Below are positions 9,275 through 18,190 of a stretch of DNA of 64,000 nucleotides, piece by piece. Positions within the stretch are counted from its first letter, which is position 1; the number at the start of each line of letters is the position of its first letter. Both the position numbers and the translations under genes were made by a program. The DNA comes from Moritella sp. F3 (lineage in GTDB: Bacteria > Pseudomonadota > Gammaproteobacteria > Enterobacterales > Moritellaceae), in NCBI RefSeq assembly GCF_015082335.1, contig NZ_BLRL01000010.1:1-64000 (forward strand). The letters run 5' to 3'. The notes under the pieces were generated by a model. It was not told the DNA's origin, searched no databases, and was given only the letters and a program-made list of their open reading frames with translations.

Positions 9275-9970
9275 TCAGCCGCGCGCACCAAAAATGGCAG
9301 TGCCTACACGTACCATGTTGCTGCCTTGCGCAATAGCAAGTTCCATATCGTTGGTCATGCCCATCGATAGCGTATCTATTTGGTTATATTGGTGCTGAAG
9401 TGATAAATACAATGATTCAAGCTGGTTAAATTGTGATTTTAGCCTATCGAGATCAGTTGTTTTTTCTGGGATAGCCATGATCCCACGTAATACCAAATTG
9501 GGTAATAGGGTCACTTGCTCTGCGAGCTGTCGTGCTTGCTCTAAGTTCGCACCTGATTTACTGTCTTCAGCACTGATGTTGACTTGAATACAGACATTCA
9601 ATTTTGCCATTTCAGTAGGACGTTGATCATTGAGTCGCTGCGCTACTTTTAAGCGGTCGATACTTTGCACCCAATCAAAATGCTCGGCGATTGGGCGGGT
9701 CTTATTTGATTGAATGGGACCAATAAAATGCCATTCAATGTCGTCATAACGACCGTCTTGCTGCAGGTAAGTGATCTTTTCTATCGCTTCTTGCAGGTAG
9801 TTTTCACCAAATTTACGTTGCCCGAGTGCGTAAACCGCCATCACTTGTTCGACGGGTTTGGTTTTACTTACTGCAAGCAGGTTAATTTCAGACCTTTTTT
9901 TGCAAGATGTGCTTGCCGCGTTGTCAATTTGAGCTAGAACCTGTTGTAATCGTGTTGATATACTATTCAT
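9275..9970 (-). CDS. yggS: PLP homeostasis protein YggS
   Basis: Cytosolic pyridoxal-phosphate-binding protein (PROSC family, alanine-racemase N-terminal fold without racemase activity) that controls vitamin B6 and amino/keto-acid balance. The PLP lysine is in INLLAVSKTKPVEQV (about residue 36). GENYLQEAIEK, WHFIGPIQSNK and SMGMTNDMELAIAQGSNMVRVGTAIFG are conserved. At 231 aa it is full length. It heads the operon to hemW and is divergent from pilT. Confidence 0.96.
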   Translation of the reverse strand: MNSISTRLQQVLAQIDNAASTSCKKRSEINLLAVSKTKPVEQVMAVYALGQRKFGENYLQEAIEKITYLQQDGRYDDIEWHFIGPIQSNKTRPIAEHFDWVQSIDRLKVAQRLNDQRPTEMAKLNVCIQVNISAEDSKSGANLEQARQLAEQVTLLPNLVLRGIMAIPEKTTDLDRLKSQFNQLESLYLSLQHQYNQIDTLSMGMTNDMELAIAQGSNMVRVGTAIFGARG

Positions 9971-10001
9971 GATGTTACTTGCAAATGAGGTTAAAAAGAA
10001 T

Positions 10002-11036
10002 ATGGATGTTACAGAGTTACTTACATTTAGTGTAAAGCATAACGCATCAGATCTACACCTTTCTTCGGGTGTACCACCGATGATCCGCGTAGATGGTGAT
10101 GTACGTAAAATAAACTTACCTGCTTTTGATGCTAAACAAGTACATGCGCTGATTTATGACATTATGGATGATAAACAACGCAAAGACTATGAAGAACATT
10201 TGGAAGTCGATTTTTCTTTTGAAATTAATAACGTCGCTCGTTTCCGTGTGAATGCATTCAACCAACACCGTGGTCCAGCAGCAACGTTTCGTACTATTCC
10301 CAGCGAAATAAAAACCATGGCCGAGTTAAGTGTACCTGATATTCTGCATGACTTGGTTAACCTACCACGTGGTTTAGTCTTGGTGACCGGGCCGACTGGC
10401 TCTGGTAAGTCGACGACACTGGCAGCGATGGTTGATCATATTAATGAGCATCAGCATAAGCACATTTTGACTATCGAAGATCCGATTGAATTTGTACATC
10501 AGAATAAAAAAAGCTTGGTTAATCAGCGTGAAGTATTCCGCGATACTAAAAGTTTTAATGCCGCATTACGTTCTTCATTACGTGAAGACCCGGATGTTAT
10601 CTTAGTGGGGGAGATGCGAGACTTAGAAACTATCCGCTTAGCATTAACAGCGGCTGAAACCGGACATTTGGTATTTGGCACCTTGCATACAACCTCTGCG
10701 GCGAAAACCATTGACCGTATTGTCGATGTATTCCCAGGACAAGAAAAAGACATGGTGCGATCTATGCTGTCCGAGTCACTGCGTGCGGTAATTTCGCAGA
10801 CGTTATTAAAACGTACTGGTGGTGGCCGTGTCGCTGCCCATGAGATCATGCTTGGTACACCTGCGATCCGTAACTTGATCCGTGAAGATAAAGTCGCGCA
10901 GATGTATTCGGTGATCCAAACCGGTATGATGCACGGCATGCAAACATTAGATCAATCATTACGTGAATTGGTTAATATGGGTATTGTCTCGACGGAAGAA
11001 GCGCGCATTAGAGCGGTTGATCAACAAAGTTTTTAA
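10002..11036 (+). CDS. pilT: Type IV pilus retraction ATPase PilT
   Basis: Hexameric cytoplasmic ATPase that powers type IV pilus retraction and twitching. It shows Walker A GPTGSGKST, the Asp box ILTIEDPIEFVH, Walker B DVILVGEMRDLETIRLALTAAETGH and the His box FGTLHTTSAAKTIDRI, plus the C-terminal AIRNLIREDK (AIRNLIRE motif). I place the start at 10002 (MDVTELLTF, as in other PilT; GAGG about 11 nt upstream). An in-frame ATG at 9969 would add 11 residues and overlap divergent yggS. It forms a pair with pilU, 22 bp downstream. Confidence 0.96.
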   Translation: MDVTELLTFSVKHNASDLHLSSGVPPMIRVDGDVRKINLPAFDAKQVHALIYDIMDDKQRKDYEEHLEVDFSFEINNVARFRVNAFNQHRGPAATFRTIPSEIKTMAELSVPDILHDLVNLPRGLVLVTGPTGSGKSTTLAAMVDHINEHQHKHILTIEDPIEFVHQNKKSLVNQREVFRDTKSFNAALRSSLREDPDVILVGEMRDLETIRLALTAAETGHLVFGTLHTTSAAKTIDRIVDVFPGQEKDMVRSMLSESLRAVISQTLLKRTGGGRVAAHEIMLGTPAIRNLIREDKVAQMYSVIQTGMMHGMQTLDQSLRELVNMGIVSTEEARIRAVDQQSF

Positions 11037-11058
11037 ATATGAATAAAAGTTTTTAAGG

Positions 11059-12183
11059 ATGAATAACATGGGAATGCTACCACAACTCTTCAGTGCGATG
11101 AAAAAGCTCGAAGGCTCTGATATGTATATTTCTGCGGGTATTGCGCCAACAGTGAAAGTACACGGCTCATTACGAGCAATATCAGAGCATAAATTAACAT
11201 CAGAGCAGTCGCTAGCCTTGGTTAAAGAAGCGATGTCTGAAGATGAATACGCCTCTTTCTGCAAGACTAAAGAGTCTAATTTTGGTCTGTTTTTCCCCGA
11301 TATTGGCCGTTTCCGTGTTAGCGCATTTTGGCAATTAGAAAAAGCCGGTATGGTGATCCGCCGGATTGAAACTGACATTCCGGCGATGGATGACTTGTAC
11401 CTGCCTGCCGTGTTAAAGCAGACTGCATTAGAAAAACGTGGCCTCGTGCTCGTTGTTGGTGCGACAGGCTCGGGCAAGTCGACGACGCAAGCTGCAATGG
11501 TGGGTTATCGTAATCAAAACTCATCGGGGCATATTTTAACGATTGAAGATCCGATTGAGTTTGTCCACGAACATCAAAATTGTATCGTTACTCAGCGTGA
11601 AGTGGGGATTGATACCGAGTCGTTTGAAGATGCACTTAAAAGTTCATTACGTCAGGCACCTGATGTGATATTAATTGGTGAGATCCGTTCGCAAGAAACC
11701 ATGGAATTTGCCTTGGCGTTTGCTGAAACGGGGCATTTATGTATGGCCACGTTACATGCCACCAATGCCAACCAAGCTATCGATCGTATTTTGCACTTAG
11801 TACCAAAAGAGAAACATGCGCAGTTGTTATATGATTTGTCGCTTAACCTGAAAGCGATTGTTGCGCAGCAATTAATTCCCGTACAAGGGGGCACCAGTCG
11901 TCGCGGTGTATTTGAAATATTATTGAACAGCCCATTAGTGAGTGAATTGATCCGTAAAAATGAGCTGCATAAAATTAAAGAAATAATGACGAAGTCAGTC
12001 GAGTTGGGGATGCAAACTTATGATCAAGCGTTACTAGCGCTTTATGATAGCAGCATGATCAGTTATACCGAAGCCCTGCATTATGCTGACTCACCTAATG
12101 ATTTACGTTTAATGATCAAGTTAAATCAAGGTCAAGCGAGCAGTAATGGTATGCTTGATGGCATCACAATTGAAGCCTTGTAA
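11059..12183 (+). CDS. pilU: PilT-dependent retraction ATPase PilU
   Basis: PilT paralogue of the type IV pilus machine that assists retraction. It has Walker A GATGSGKST, the Asp box ILTIEDPIEFVHEH, Walker B DVILIGEIRSQETMEFALAFAETGH and the His box MATLHATNANQAIDRI. At 374 aa it carries the longer C-terminal extension typical of PilU (after about residue 345). It follows pilT by 22 bp and is almost certainly cotranscribed. No pilin or assembly genes lie in the window. Confidence 0.95.
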   Translation: MNNMGMLPQLFSAMKKLEGSDMYISAGIAPTVKVHGSLRAISEHKLTSEQSLALVKEAMSEDEYASFCKTKESNFGLFFPDIGRFRVSAFWQLEKAGMVIRRIETDIPAMDDLYLPAVLKQTALEKRGLVLVVGATGSGKSTTQAAMVGYRNQNSSGHILTIEDPIEFVHEHQNCIVTQREVGIDTESFEDALKSSLRQAPDVILIGEIRSQETMEFALAFAETGHLCMATLHATNANQAIDRILHLVPKEKHAQLLYDLSLNLKAIVAQQLIPVQGGTSRRGVFEILLNSPLVSELIRKNELHKIKEIMTKSVELGMQTYDQALLALYDSSMISYTEALHYADSPNDLRLMIKLNQGQASSNGMLDGITIEAL

Positions 12184-12249
12184 TCGTTACCGTTTATGAG
12201 CACATTTTAGTTTACGAACATTTCAGTTTAAGACAAGTAAGGAAGAGTT

Positions 12250-13029
12250 ATGTTAATAGTGGTATCACCGGCTAAAACACTCGATTTTGAAACGCCGCCT
12301 GTTGTTAAGGAATATAGCCAAGCTGACTTAACGGTTGATTCGGCTGAGTTGATTGATGTTTGCCGTCAATTAACGCCTGTTGATTTATCTTCACTGATGA
12401 AAATAAGTGATAAATTAGCTGGATTAAATGCGGCTCGCTTTACTGAATGGTCGAGTGAATTCACCCCTGAAAATGCCAAACAAGCGGTATTTGCGTTTAA
12501 AGGTGATGTATACACTGGCTTAGACGCAGAAACGTTTACTGCTGATGACATGATATTTGCCCAGCAACACTTCCGTATTTTATCTGGATTATATGGTTTA
12601 TTACGACCACTTGATTTGATTAAAGCATATCGCCTCGAAATGGGCACGAAGCTAGCGAATGGCCGTGGCACTAACTTGTATCAGTTCTGGGGTGATATTG
12701 TTACTGATAAAGTTAACGAAACACTGGCAGCACAAGGCGATAAAGTATTAATTAACTTAGCATCAAATGAATATTTTAAAGCAGTACAAAAGAAACGCTT
12801 AAAAGGCCGTGTTATTACACCGGTATTTAAAGACTGCAAAGCCGGTAAATTTAAGATCATTAGCTTTTATGCGAAAAAAGCCCGTGGTCTGATGGCGCGT
12901 TACATTATTGAAAATCAGTTAACAGATATTGAGCAGCTAACAGCATTTGATACTGATGGTTATTACTATTGTGAAGCGGAATCAACCGATATTGAATTGG
13001 TGTTTAAACGAGATGAAATATTTAAGTAA
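12250..13029 (+). CDS. yaaA: Peroxide stress resistance protein YaaA
   Basis: DUF328/UPF0246 family protein, OxyR-linked in E. coli, that limits intracellular iron and Fenton damage under peroxide stress and has a DNA-binding-like fold. The start [17 protein letters not shown], the [31 protein letters not shown] block and the C-terminal [12 protein letters not shown] are diagnostic. At 259 aa it equals E. coli YaaA (258). It follows pilU by 66 bp and ends at a strong terminator. Confidence 0.96.
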   Translation: MLIVVSPAKTLDFETPPVVKEYSQADLTVDSAELIDVCRQLTPVDLSSLMKISDKLAGLNAARFTEWSSEFTPENAKQAVFAFKGDVYTGLDAETFTADDMIFAQQHFRILSGLYGLLRPLDLIKAYRLEMGTKLANGRGTNLYQFWGDIVTDKVNETLAAQGDKVLINLASNEYFKAVQKKRLKGRVITPVFKDCKAGKFKIISFYAKKARGLMARYIIENQLTDIEQLTAFDTDGYYYCEAESTDIELVFKRDEIFK

Positions 13030-13078
13030 TGAGCCTTGGGTTTACTGCTATAAATGGTTGTTATAAGTTATTGCTAAT

Positions 13079-13113
13079 AAAAAAGGATATTCACAAGTGA
13101 ATATCCTTTTTTT
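13079..13113. terminator. Bidirectional terminator after yaaA
   Basis: A 16-bp stem (13079-13094 with 13097-13112) contains AAGGATATTCAC/GTGAATATCCTT. It has a T-run on the plus side and an A-run that gives a T-run on the minus side. It serves yaaA (+) and the SH3 gene (-). Confidence 0.9.
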
Positions 13114-13192
13114 ATCTACGCTTAATGTGACTTAACTGTATTGTTAAGTAGCTCAGTGACGAGATCACTCAGTCATGAATATACTTAAGCGA

Positions 13193-13840
13193 TTAATCCC
13201 AGCCGCTATTTTTCTTACGACGGAAACTAATTGATGGAATAATTAATCCCGCAATTAAACCCGCTGCAAGAATAAGCGCACCAAGAATAATGAAACGGTG
13301 TTGCTCGTCTTCTTCTTTAGTATCTAGGCGAGTAGATAATTGCTCGTTCTCTTCACGTAAACGTACCGCTTCTTCAGTCAATGCCGTATTTTCGGCTGTC
13401 AGAGAGTCGATGTTATTCGCTTGAGCAGCGATGCCTGCTTGTTTTTCAGCAAGCTGATCACGATTAGCATTCGTTAATTCAGCCATTGCCGCTGAATTTT
13501 TACTATTGATTTTTGCTAATGCTTCTTTCGTTTTTGCCAGTTCAGCTTGTAGCTTAGGCGCACGAATTTTTAAACTAACCTGGCGTGACAGTGAAGCACC
13601 GTCAATCCAAGCTGTTTTATTCTTATCTGTGGTGATTTGCACATAGTTCGTGCCAGCATTAGTTTGTAAGTAGGTTACCGCTTCGCCAGCTTTAATTGTG
13701 CCGATGATACGGTATTGAGTCCCCGGGCCTGAGTGCATAAAAATAGACACGTCGTCACTGATGTAACGTGTTTCTTTCGCAAAGCTCGATAAGCTAACGA
13801 GTGTTAGCAAAGTTGCTATAATGAGTTGTTTAATCTTCAC
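13193..13840 (-). CDS. SH3-domain signal-transduction-like protein (TIGR04211/YgiM family)
   Basis: 215-aa membrane-anchored periplasmic protein. A signal peptide (KIKQLIIATLLTLVSLSSFA) is followed by a bacterial SH3 domain (about 20-90, with YISDDVSIFMHSGPGTQYR and AWIDG), a coiled coil (about 95-175) and one C-terminal transmembrane helix (about 183-203), then a basic tail. I use a GTG start at 13840, with AGGA six bases upstream. The frame stays open to 13999, but that would read through the pit terminator and hide the signal peptide. It resembles E. coli YgiM; the molecular role is unknown. It probably has its own promoter in 13841-13950. Confidence 0.88.
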   Translation of the reverse strand: MKIKQLIIATLLTLVSLSSFAKETRYISDDVSIFMHSGPGTQYRIIGTIKAGEAVTYLQTNAGTNYVQITTDKNKTAWIDGASLSRQVSLKIRAPKLQAELAKTKEALAKINSKNSAAMAELTNANRDQLAEKQAGIAAQANNIDSLTAENTALTEEAVRLREENEQLSTRLDTKEEDEQHRFIILGALILAAGLIAGLIIPSISFRRKKNSGWD

Positions 13841-13950
13841 AAGATGTCCTGTAGACGAAATATTCTGATAAGCATAGTAAGTATAAAATTGGATTTCGAC
13901 AAGCCTCAGATACCATTTACCGTCAGAAAATAGAAATTTAATGGATTTAC

Positions 13951-13982
13951 AAAAAAGGCCATCAATAAATTGATGGCCTTTT
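13951..13982 (-). terminator. Terminator of the DUF47-pit operon
   Basis: On the minus strand, 18 bp after the pit stop, a 13-bp stem (AAAAGGCCATCAA paired at 13970-13982) with a TAAA loop is followed by a run of T. It separates pit from the SH3 gene. Confidence 0.88.
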
Positions 13983-13999
13983 AATAATAATCTAACCAA

Positions 14000-15274
14000 T
14001 TACACTACAAAGATAGCTTCTAAGATCTTGTAGAAGATAATTGATAAGATTGCACCCGCAGGTAAAGTTACAATCCAAGATACTACGATTGTTCTTACTA
14101 CATTTAGGTTCAATGCCGCGATACCACGCGCCATACCCACACCCAGCACGCCACCCACAAGGGTTTGCGTTGTTGAGATAGGTAAACCTGAGCCAGATGC
14201 AATAACAACGGTTGTTGCTGTCGCTAATTGCGCTGCGAAGCCACGGCTTGGTGTTAGCTCGGTAATGCCGGTACCAACGGTAGACATTACTTTATGACCC
14301 ATAGTCGCTAGACCAATCACAATACCTAAACCACCCAGTGGTAAAATCCACCAGGTGATCTCAGCTTTTTCAGCAATTTCGCCACCGTGCTCAACAATAG
14401 ATACAACTGCTGCCAGTGGACCGATCGCGTTCGCTACGTCATTTGAACCATGCGCAAATGCCATTGCACAAGCAGTGATGATCATTAAGATACCAAACAC
14501 TTTCTCTACGTTTGAGAAGTGCATGTCTTTATCATTGCTTGGGCTGTATTTCTGTTTGCTGATATACAGGGCACCAGCGATTGCAACAAGTAAGCTGATC
14601 ACAGCTGAAGCAATAAGACCTTCAGTTGTTGTTAGGTGTAAACCTACGTGTTTCAGACCTTTTTTAATGGTTACCATTGCGATCACGAACGTTGTTAATG
14701 CCATATAAAAAGGCACATAACGTTTCGCATTAGCGAGTGGATCTTTGGTATCAAAAATGAGTTTTTGAATACTCATAAAGGTGACATAGGCGATGACACC
14801 GGAGAGTATTGGTGTGACAACCCAGCTCCCTACGATACCACCTGCTTTGCCCCACTGTACTGCTTCAGGACCAACACTAACTAGGGCAAAACCAACAATA
14901 GCACCAACAATCGAATGTGTTGTTGATACCGGCCAGCCAAAGATTGAAGCGATCATTAACCAAGTACCTGCAGCAAGTAGTGCTGAGATCATACCAAATG
15001 CTAAAGCATCTGGACGGTTAGTTTCTTTAAAGACCGCAAGGTCAACAATACCTTTACGTACGGTATCAGTTACTTCACCACCGGCTAAGTAAGCCCCGGC
15101 AAACTCAAAAACCATCGCAATAAGAATTGCTTGTTTTACTGTGAGTGATTTAGTTCCAACAGATGTGCCCATTGCGTTTGCAACGTCATTTGCACCAATG
15201 CCCCATGCCATGTAAAGGCCGAAGACTGCTGCCATCATCAATAGATAAGGGCCGTATGCTTGAATGATTTCCAT
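14000..15274 (-). CDS. pit: Inorganic phosphate transporter, Pit family
   Basis: 424-aa inner-membrane low-affinity phosphate permease of the PHO-4/Pit family, which moves phosphate with protons or sodium, probably as a metal-phosphate complex. About ten transmembrane helices are visible. The two internally repeated signature motifs are GANDVANAMGTSVG (about residue 27) and GSNDVANAIGPLA (about residue 277), with the paired GWPVSTTHSIVGAIVG and GLPISTTQTLVGGVLG. It lies 22 bp after the DUF47 gene, the standard partner, and ends in a terminator. Confidence 0.95.
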   Translation of the reverse strand: MEIIQAYGPYLLMMAAVFGLYMAWGIGANDVANAMGTSVGTKSLTVKQAILIAMVFEFAGAYLAGGEVTDTVRKGIVDLAVFKETNRPDALAFGMISALLAAGTWLMIASIFGWPVSTTHSIVGAIVGFALVSVGPEAVQWGKAGGIVGSWVVTPILSGVIAYVTFMSIQKLIFDTKDPLANAKRYVPFYMALTTFVIAMVTIKKGLKHVGLHLTTTEGLIASAVISLLVAIAGALYISKQKYSPSNDKDMHFSNVEKVFGILMIITACAMAFAHGSNDVANAIGPLAAVVSIVEHGGEIAEKAEITWWILPLGGLGIVIGLATMGHKVMSTVGTGITELTPSRGFAAQLATATTVVIASGSGLPISTTQTLVGGVLGVGMARGIAALNLNVVRTIVVSWIVTLPAGAILSIIFYKILEAIFVV

Positions 15275-15296
15275 TATTTATATACCTGTAGTGATC

Positions 15297-15977
15297 TTAA
15301 TTACGCGCTAGCATGAGCTCAAGACGAGCGCCAACAGTTTCAGCTTGGTCAGCTAATCCGCCCACCCACTCTAAGATTTTGTAAAGGAACATAACATCAA
15401 TTGGATTGTAGTTATTTTCGATTAAACGTAATTTTTGACGCAGTACAATTTGCATTGCATCGGTATCATCTTCGATACTATCGAGTTCGTTAATCATGTT
15501 TTCTACAAGGTCAACTTCGCGGCCTTTAAAGCCAGTTTCAATCAACTCATCTAGCTCATTAATGGCTTTCTTAGCCTGTGCCGTCGCGTCAATGCAACGT
15601 TTTAGATAAATTGTGAAGTCTTCAGCAATTTCAGCTGGAAGTTGCAAGTTGCGACCGATCATACGACCAGCAATATCTTTCGCACGATTGGCGATTTTAT
15701 CTTGCTGAGTAAGTAGATCTAGCATATCGGTACGATCAACAGGCATGAAGATACCGCGTGGTAACTTCAAACGAATTTCACGTTTCAATACATCTGCATC
15801 TTTCTCACACTGAGATATTTGCTGACGAATGATTTCCGCTTTATCCCAATCTTGTTCTGCTGTTGCAGCAAAGAATGGCACTAACAATTCACAAGTCTCA
15901 TGCACTTTCGTGATGTGTTCTTGTAACGGTGTAATCGGTGACTTAGCAAAAAGTCCTAAAATAGTATTTACTGGCAT
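15297..15977 (-). CDS. DUF47 / TIGR00153 phosphate-transport accessory protein
   Basis: 226-aa cytosolic helical protein of the DUF47 (PhoU-like) family that accompanies Pit transporters and is thought to modulate them. The start MPVNTILGLFAKSPITPLQEHI at 15977 gives the family length; ATG at 15983 is an alternative, and a further in-frame ATG at 16040 lies upstream of the Pho-box-like site. The body is rich in KxxDxLKREIR and related helices. It is cotranscribed with pit, 22 bp away. A Pho-box-like direct repeat lies 16 bp upstream of the start. Confidence 0.92.
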   Translation of the reverse strand: MPVNTILGLFAKSPITPLQEHITKVHETCELLVPFFAATAEQDWDKAEIIRQQISQCEKDADVLKREIRLKLPRGIFMPVDRTDMLDLLTQQDKIANRAKDIAGRMIGRNLQLPAEIAEDFTIYLKRCIDATAQAKKAINELDELIETGFKGREVDLVENMINELDSIEDDTDAMQIVLRQKLRLIENNYNPIDVMFLYKILEWVGGLADQAETVGARLELMLARN

Positions 15978-15992
15978 AGCCATAATCCATGT

Positions 15993-16012
15993 ATGTGACA
16001 ACAAGATGACAC
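15993..16012 (-). promoter_or_regulatory. Candidate Pho box upstream of DUF47-pit
   Basis: On the minus strand TGTCAT and TGTCACAT are direct repeats 11 bp apart, matching the PhoB box layout (CTGTCAT-n4-CTGTCAC). It sits 16-35 bp upstream of the start codon, too close for a normal activator site, so repression by PhoB is more likely. PhoB repression of an orfA(DUF47)-pit operon is known in Sinorhizobium. Confidence 0.6.
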
Positions 16013-16254
16013 TTTTAAAGATGTCGCGAATGTTAAACAACTCTCAGGAGTTTGCAATATAAAAATTGCCTTATTCGTGATTGAATTAGACTAAAATCAA
16101 TATATTTTTGTTTTTTACTGTAAATATTATTCACGAATTGAAGATTTAACCTTAGACAGCTTTTAAAATAATTGGTAAATTTTGTCTCTTAAAGTGCCGA
16201 GTATTTTATTTTATGACGGCATTATTTTATCGTTGATAAGTCTAGCGAGGCCAG

Positions 16255-17763
16255 ATGAGTACGGAAGTTGAAATAAAATTTGTTGTTAAACCAGAGGTTA
16301 AATCACAATTAGCCATGCTACTCGCGGACTATGTGATAATCGAACAGGCTATTAAGCCTTTATCTAATACTTATTTTGATACAACGACATCCCAATTTCG
16401 TCAGTTTGATTTTGGTTTACGCACGCGAAAAAGTTTAAATTTTGCCGAGCAAACGATAAAAACGGCGGGTATTGTGCGTGGCGGGTTACATCAGCGCCCA
16501 GAATATAATTTACCTTTACTCGGCGATGTGCCGACATTAGCTGATTTCCCCGCTGAAATCTGGCCAAATGGTACTAATATCGCACAATTACAAGCGGATT
16601 TAGTGGATCTGTTTACCACCGACTTCGAGCGCACAATGTGGCATATTAAACTAGCCAATGACGCTGAAATTGAAGTGGTATTCGATCAAGGTATGGCGCG
16701 CAGTGGTGAGCAAAGTTACCCTATTTGTGAAATCGAACTTGAACTGGTACGTGGTGATATTACCGACCTGTTTACGCTTGCGCAGCAAATAACCCAATTA
16801 GGCAATGTACGCTTGGGCAATGTCAGTAAAGCCAAGCGTGGTTATCAGCTTGCGGGTCTTTATACGCCGAAGATTAAACCGCTGGCATTAAAGATGCCTA
16901 CGCTTGCCTGCCAAGGCTTAAAAACAGAGAGTTTAACGGATATTTTTCTGGCGACACTAACGCAAAGTTATGCGCATTGGCAGCATCATGAACAACAGTA
17001 TCTAGAAACACAGGACATTACTGCGCTTGCTGAAGTGGATGCCGCAGTAGCCTTGATCTTACAAACGATGCAAAGTTATGCCGCTATACTGCCTGATATC
17101 GATTTAAGCAAAGCAGAATTAGTGTGGTTACAGCAGCAATTATCTGCGGTGAGTTGTGCCTCTCAATTACATCAGGTAATGCTGACGAACGGTCAGTTTA
17201 TGCGAAAGCTCCCTGAATATAAGCGTATTGGTAAAGAGCTAGAAGCACTGCAAACACGTTATGTTGATTTTACCGACATTGAAACGTTATTTAATAGCCC
17301 AAGATATGCCAGCATAATGCTGTCTGTTAGTCAGCTATTAAGCCAAGGCTTATCGAGTGTGAAACTCGATACAGCTAACGTATTATCGTTTGCCAATGCG
17401 CATTTACAAACAAGCTGGCAGAGTGTGCTTGATTCGCAATTGTCTGCACCGGTACTTACGTTGAGCGATTATTTAGGCTTGCAAGAAAAGCTGAGGCAGA
17501 ATTTATTAATAGGGCATTGTTTTAGCCATCATTATCGACCAGAGCGCCGTGATAAATTTAGATTACCTTGGCAAGATATTTTACAGGGTATTGATGATCT
17601 CGCGATATTGCAGGTACTTATGGATGTTGCACAGCAGCAACCGCCAGCAATCACAGTGCAAATTGAAAAGCTAATATTACGTAAACAGCGTTCATTACTG
17701 GATGCGTTGGAACAGACGCGTCTACAAGCGTTAACGATGCGACCATACTGGTTAGAAGATTAA
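16255..17763 (+). CDS. ygiF: CYTH-CHAD protein, inorganic triphosphatase YgiF
   Basis: 502-aa protein with an N-terminal CYTH triphosphate-tunnel domain (about 1-205) and a C-terminal CHAD domain (about 220-500). The CYTH hallmark ExExK is residues 4-8 (EVEIK). The RxR and ExE strands follow (GLRTRKS, ICEIELELV) along with SKAKRGY. E. coli YgiF hydrolyses inorganic triphosphate. CHAD domains bind polyphosphate. In E. coli ygiF directly precedes glnE; here an oppositely oriented five-gene block separates them. Confidence 0.93.
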   Translation: MSTEVEIKFVVKPEVKSQLAMLLADYVIIEQAIKPLSNTYFDTTTSQFRQFDFGLRTRKSLNFAEQTIKTAGIVRGGLHQRPEYNLPLLGDVPTLADFPAEIWPNGTNIAQLQADLVDLFTTDFERTMWHIKLANDAEIEVVFDQGMARSGEQSYPICEIELELVRGDITDLFTLAQQITQLGNVRLGNVSKAKRGYQLAGLYTPKIKPLALKMPTLACQGLKTESLTDIFLATLTQSYAHWQHHEQQYLETQDITALAEVDAAVALILQTMQSYAAILPDIDLSKAELVWLQQQLSAVSCASQLHQVMLTNGQFMRKLPEYKRIGKELEALQTRYVDFTDIETLFNSPRYASIMLSVSQLLSQGLSSVKLDTANVLSFANAHLQTSWQSVLDSQLSAPVLTLSDYLGLQEKLRQNLLIGHCFSHHYRPERRDKFRLPWQDILQGIDDLAILQVLMDVAQQQPPAITVQIEKLILRKQRSLLDALEQTRLQALTMRPYWLED

Positions 17764-17787
17764 GACTAAGATATAACATGTAGAACG

Positions 17788-17822
17788 CAGCAATCAGGGG
17801 CATATGATGTCACTGATTGCTG
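17788..17822. terminator. Convergent-gene hairpin after ygiF
   Basis: A perfect 10-bp stem (CAGCAATCAG/CTGATTGCTG) with a 15-base loop lies between ygiF (+) and the 108-aa gene (-). There is no clear T-run on either side, so termination is uncertain. Confidence 0.45.
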
Positions 17823-17846
17823 AGCTCTAGGCCTAAAAGAGGCTGG

Positions 17847-18173
17847 CTATTCAGAAAACTTAACTAAATCTTCAATAACTAACTTCTTAATTTCTAGTTG
17901 TTGCTCTGGTTTTAAACCATACTTTTCAGCGAGCTCAACGTAATCTTGATTATTTAATGAAACGGTGAGGCGTGGTCTTTTGGGTCTTTTATTGACGCTT
18001 AAACCGAGAATATCTCGGATCTGTTCTGAGGGACTTAAGTTATGATCGAGTGCCGCTTTACGGATCTTGTATTGGATTTTTTCATCCATATCAAATGCCA
18101 CTTGAACTGCTTTCATCGCCTTTTGTGATGATTGCCACTTTTCCGGTAATTCACGTGATTTAACCATCTTCAA
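17847..18173 (-). CDS. Hypothetical small protein with two ribbon-helix-helix-like segments
   Basis: 108-aa basic cytosolic protein I do not recognise by name. Two segments share a pattern of a short alternating strand, charged helix, turn and helix: about 23-58 (VQVAFDMDEKIQYK...SPSEQIRDILGL) and about 67-106 (RLTVSLNNQDYVELAEKYGLKPEQQ...). This resembles a tandem or pseudo-dimeric ribbon-helix-helix DNA-binding fold; that is inference from pattern only. A KRPKRPR linker joins them. It is the last gene of the DUF2170-PspA-DUF2491 operon, 17 bp after DUF2491. It could be the operon's own repressor. Confidence 0.75.
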   Translation of the reverse strand: MKMVKSRELPEKWQSSQKAMKAVQVAFDMDEKIQYKIRKAALDHNLSPSEQIRDILGLSVNKRPKRPRLTVSLNNQDYVELAEKYGLKPEQQLEIKKLVIEDLVKFSE

Positions 18174-18190
18174 TCTGCCTTGTACTGTAT

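Noticed and set aside
10523..11477. Minus-strand open frames of 138 and 172 codons inside pilT/pilU
   Set aside because: Antisense to intact ATPase genes with all motifs; the compositions look like reverse-complement artefacts.
13841..13999. In-frame extension of the SH3-domain gene by 53 residues
   Set aside because: It would run through the pit terminator, has no SD, and would bury the signal peptide; the GTG at 13840 has AGGA at good distance.
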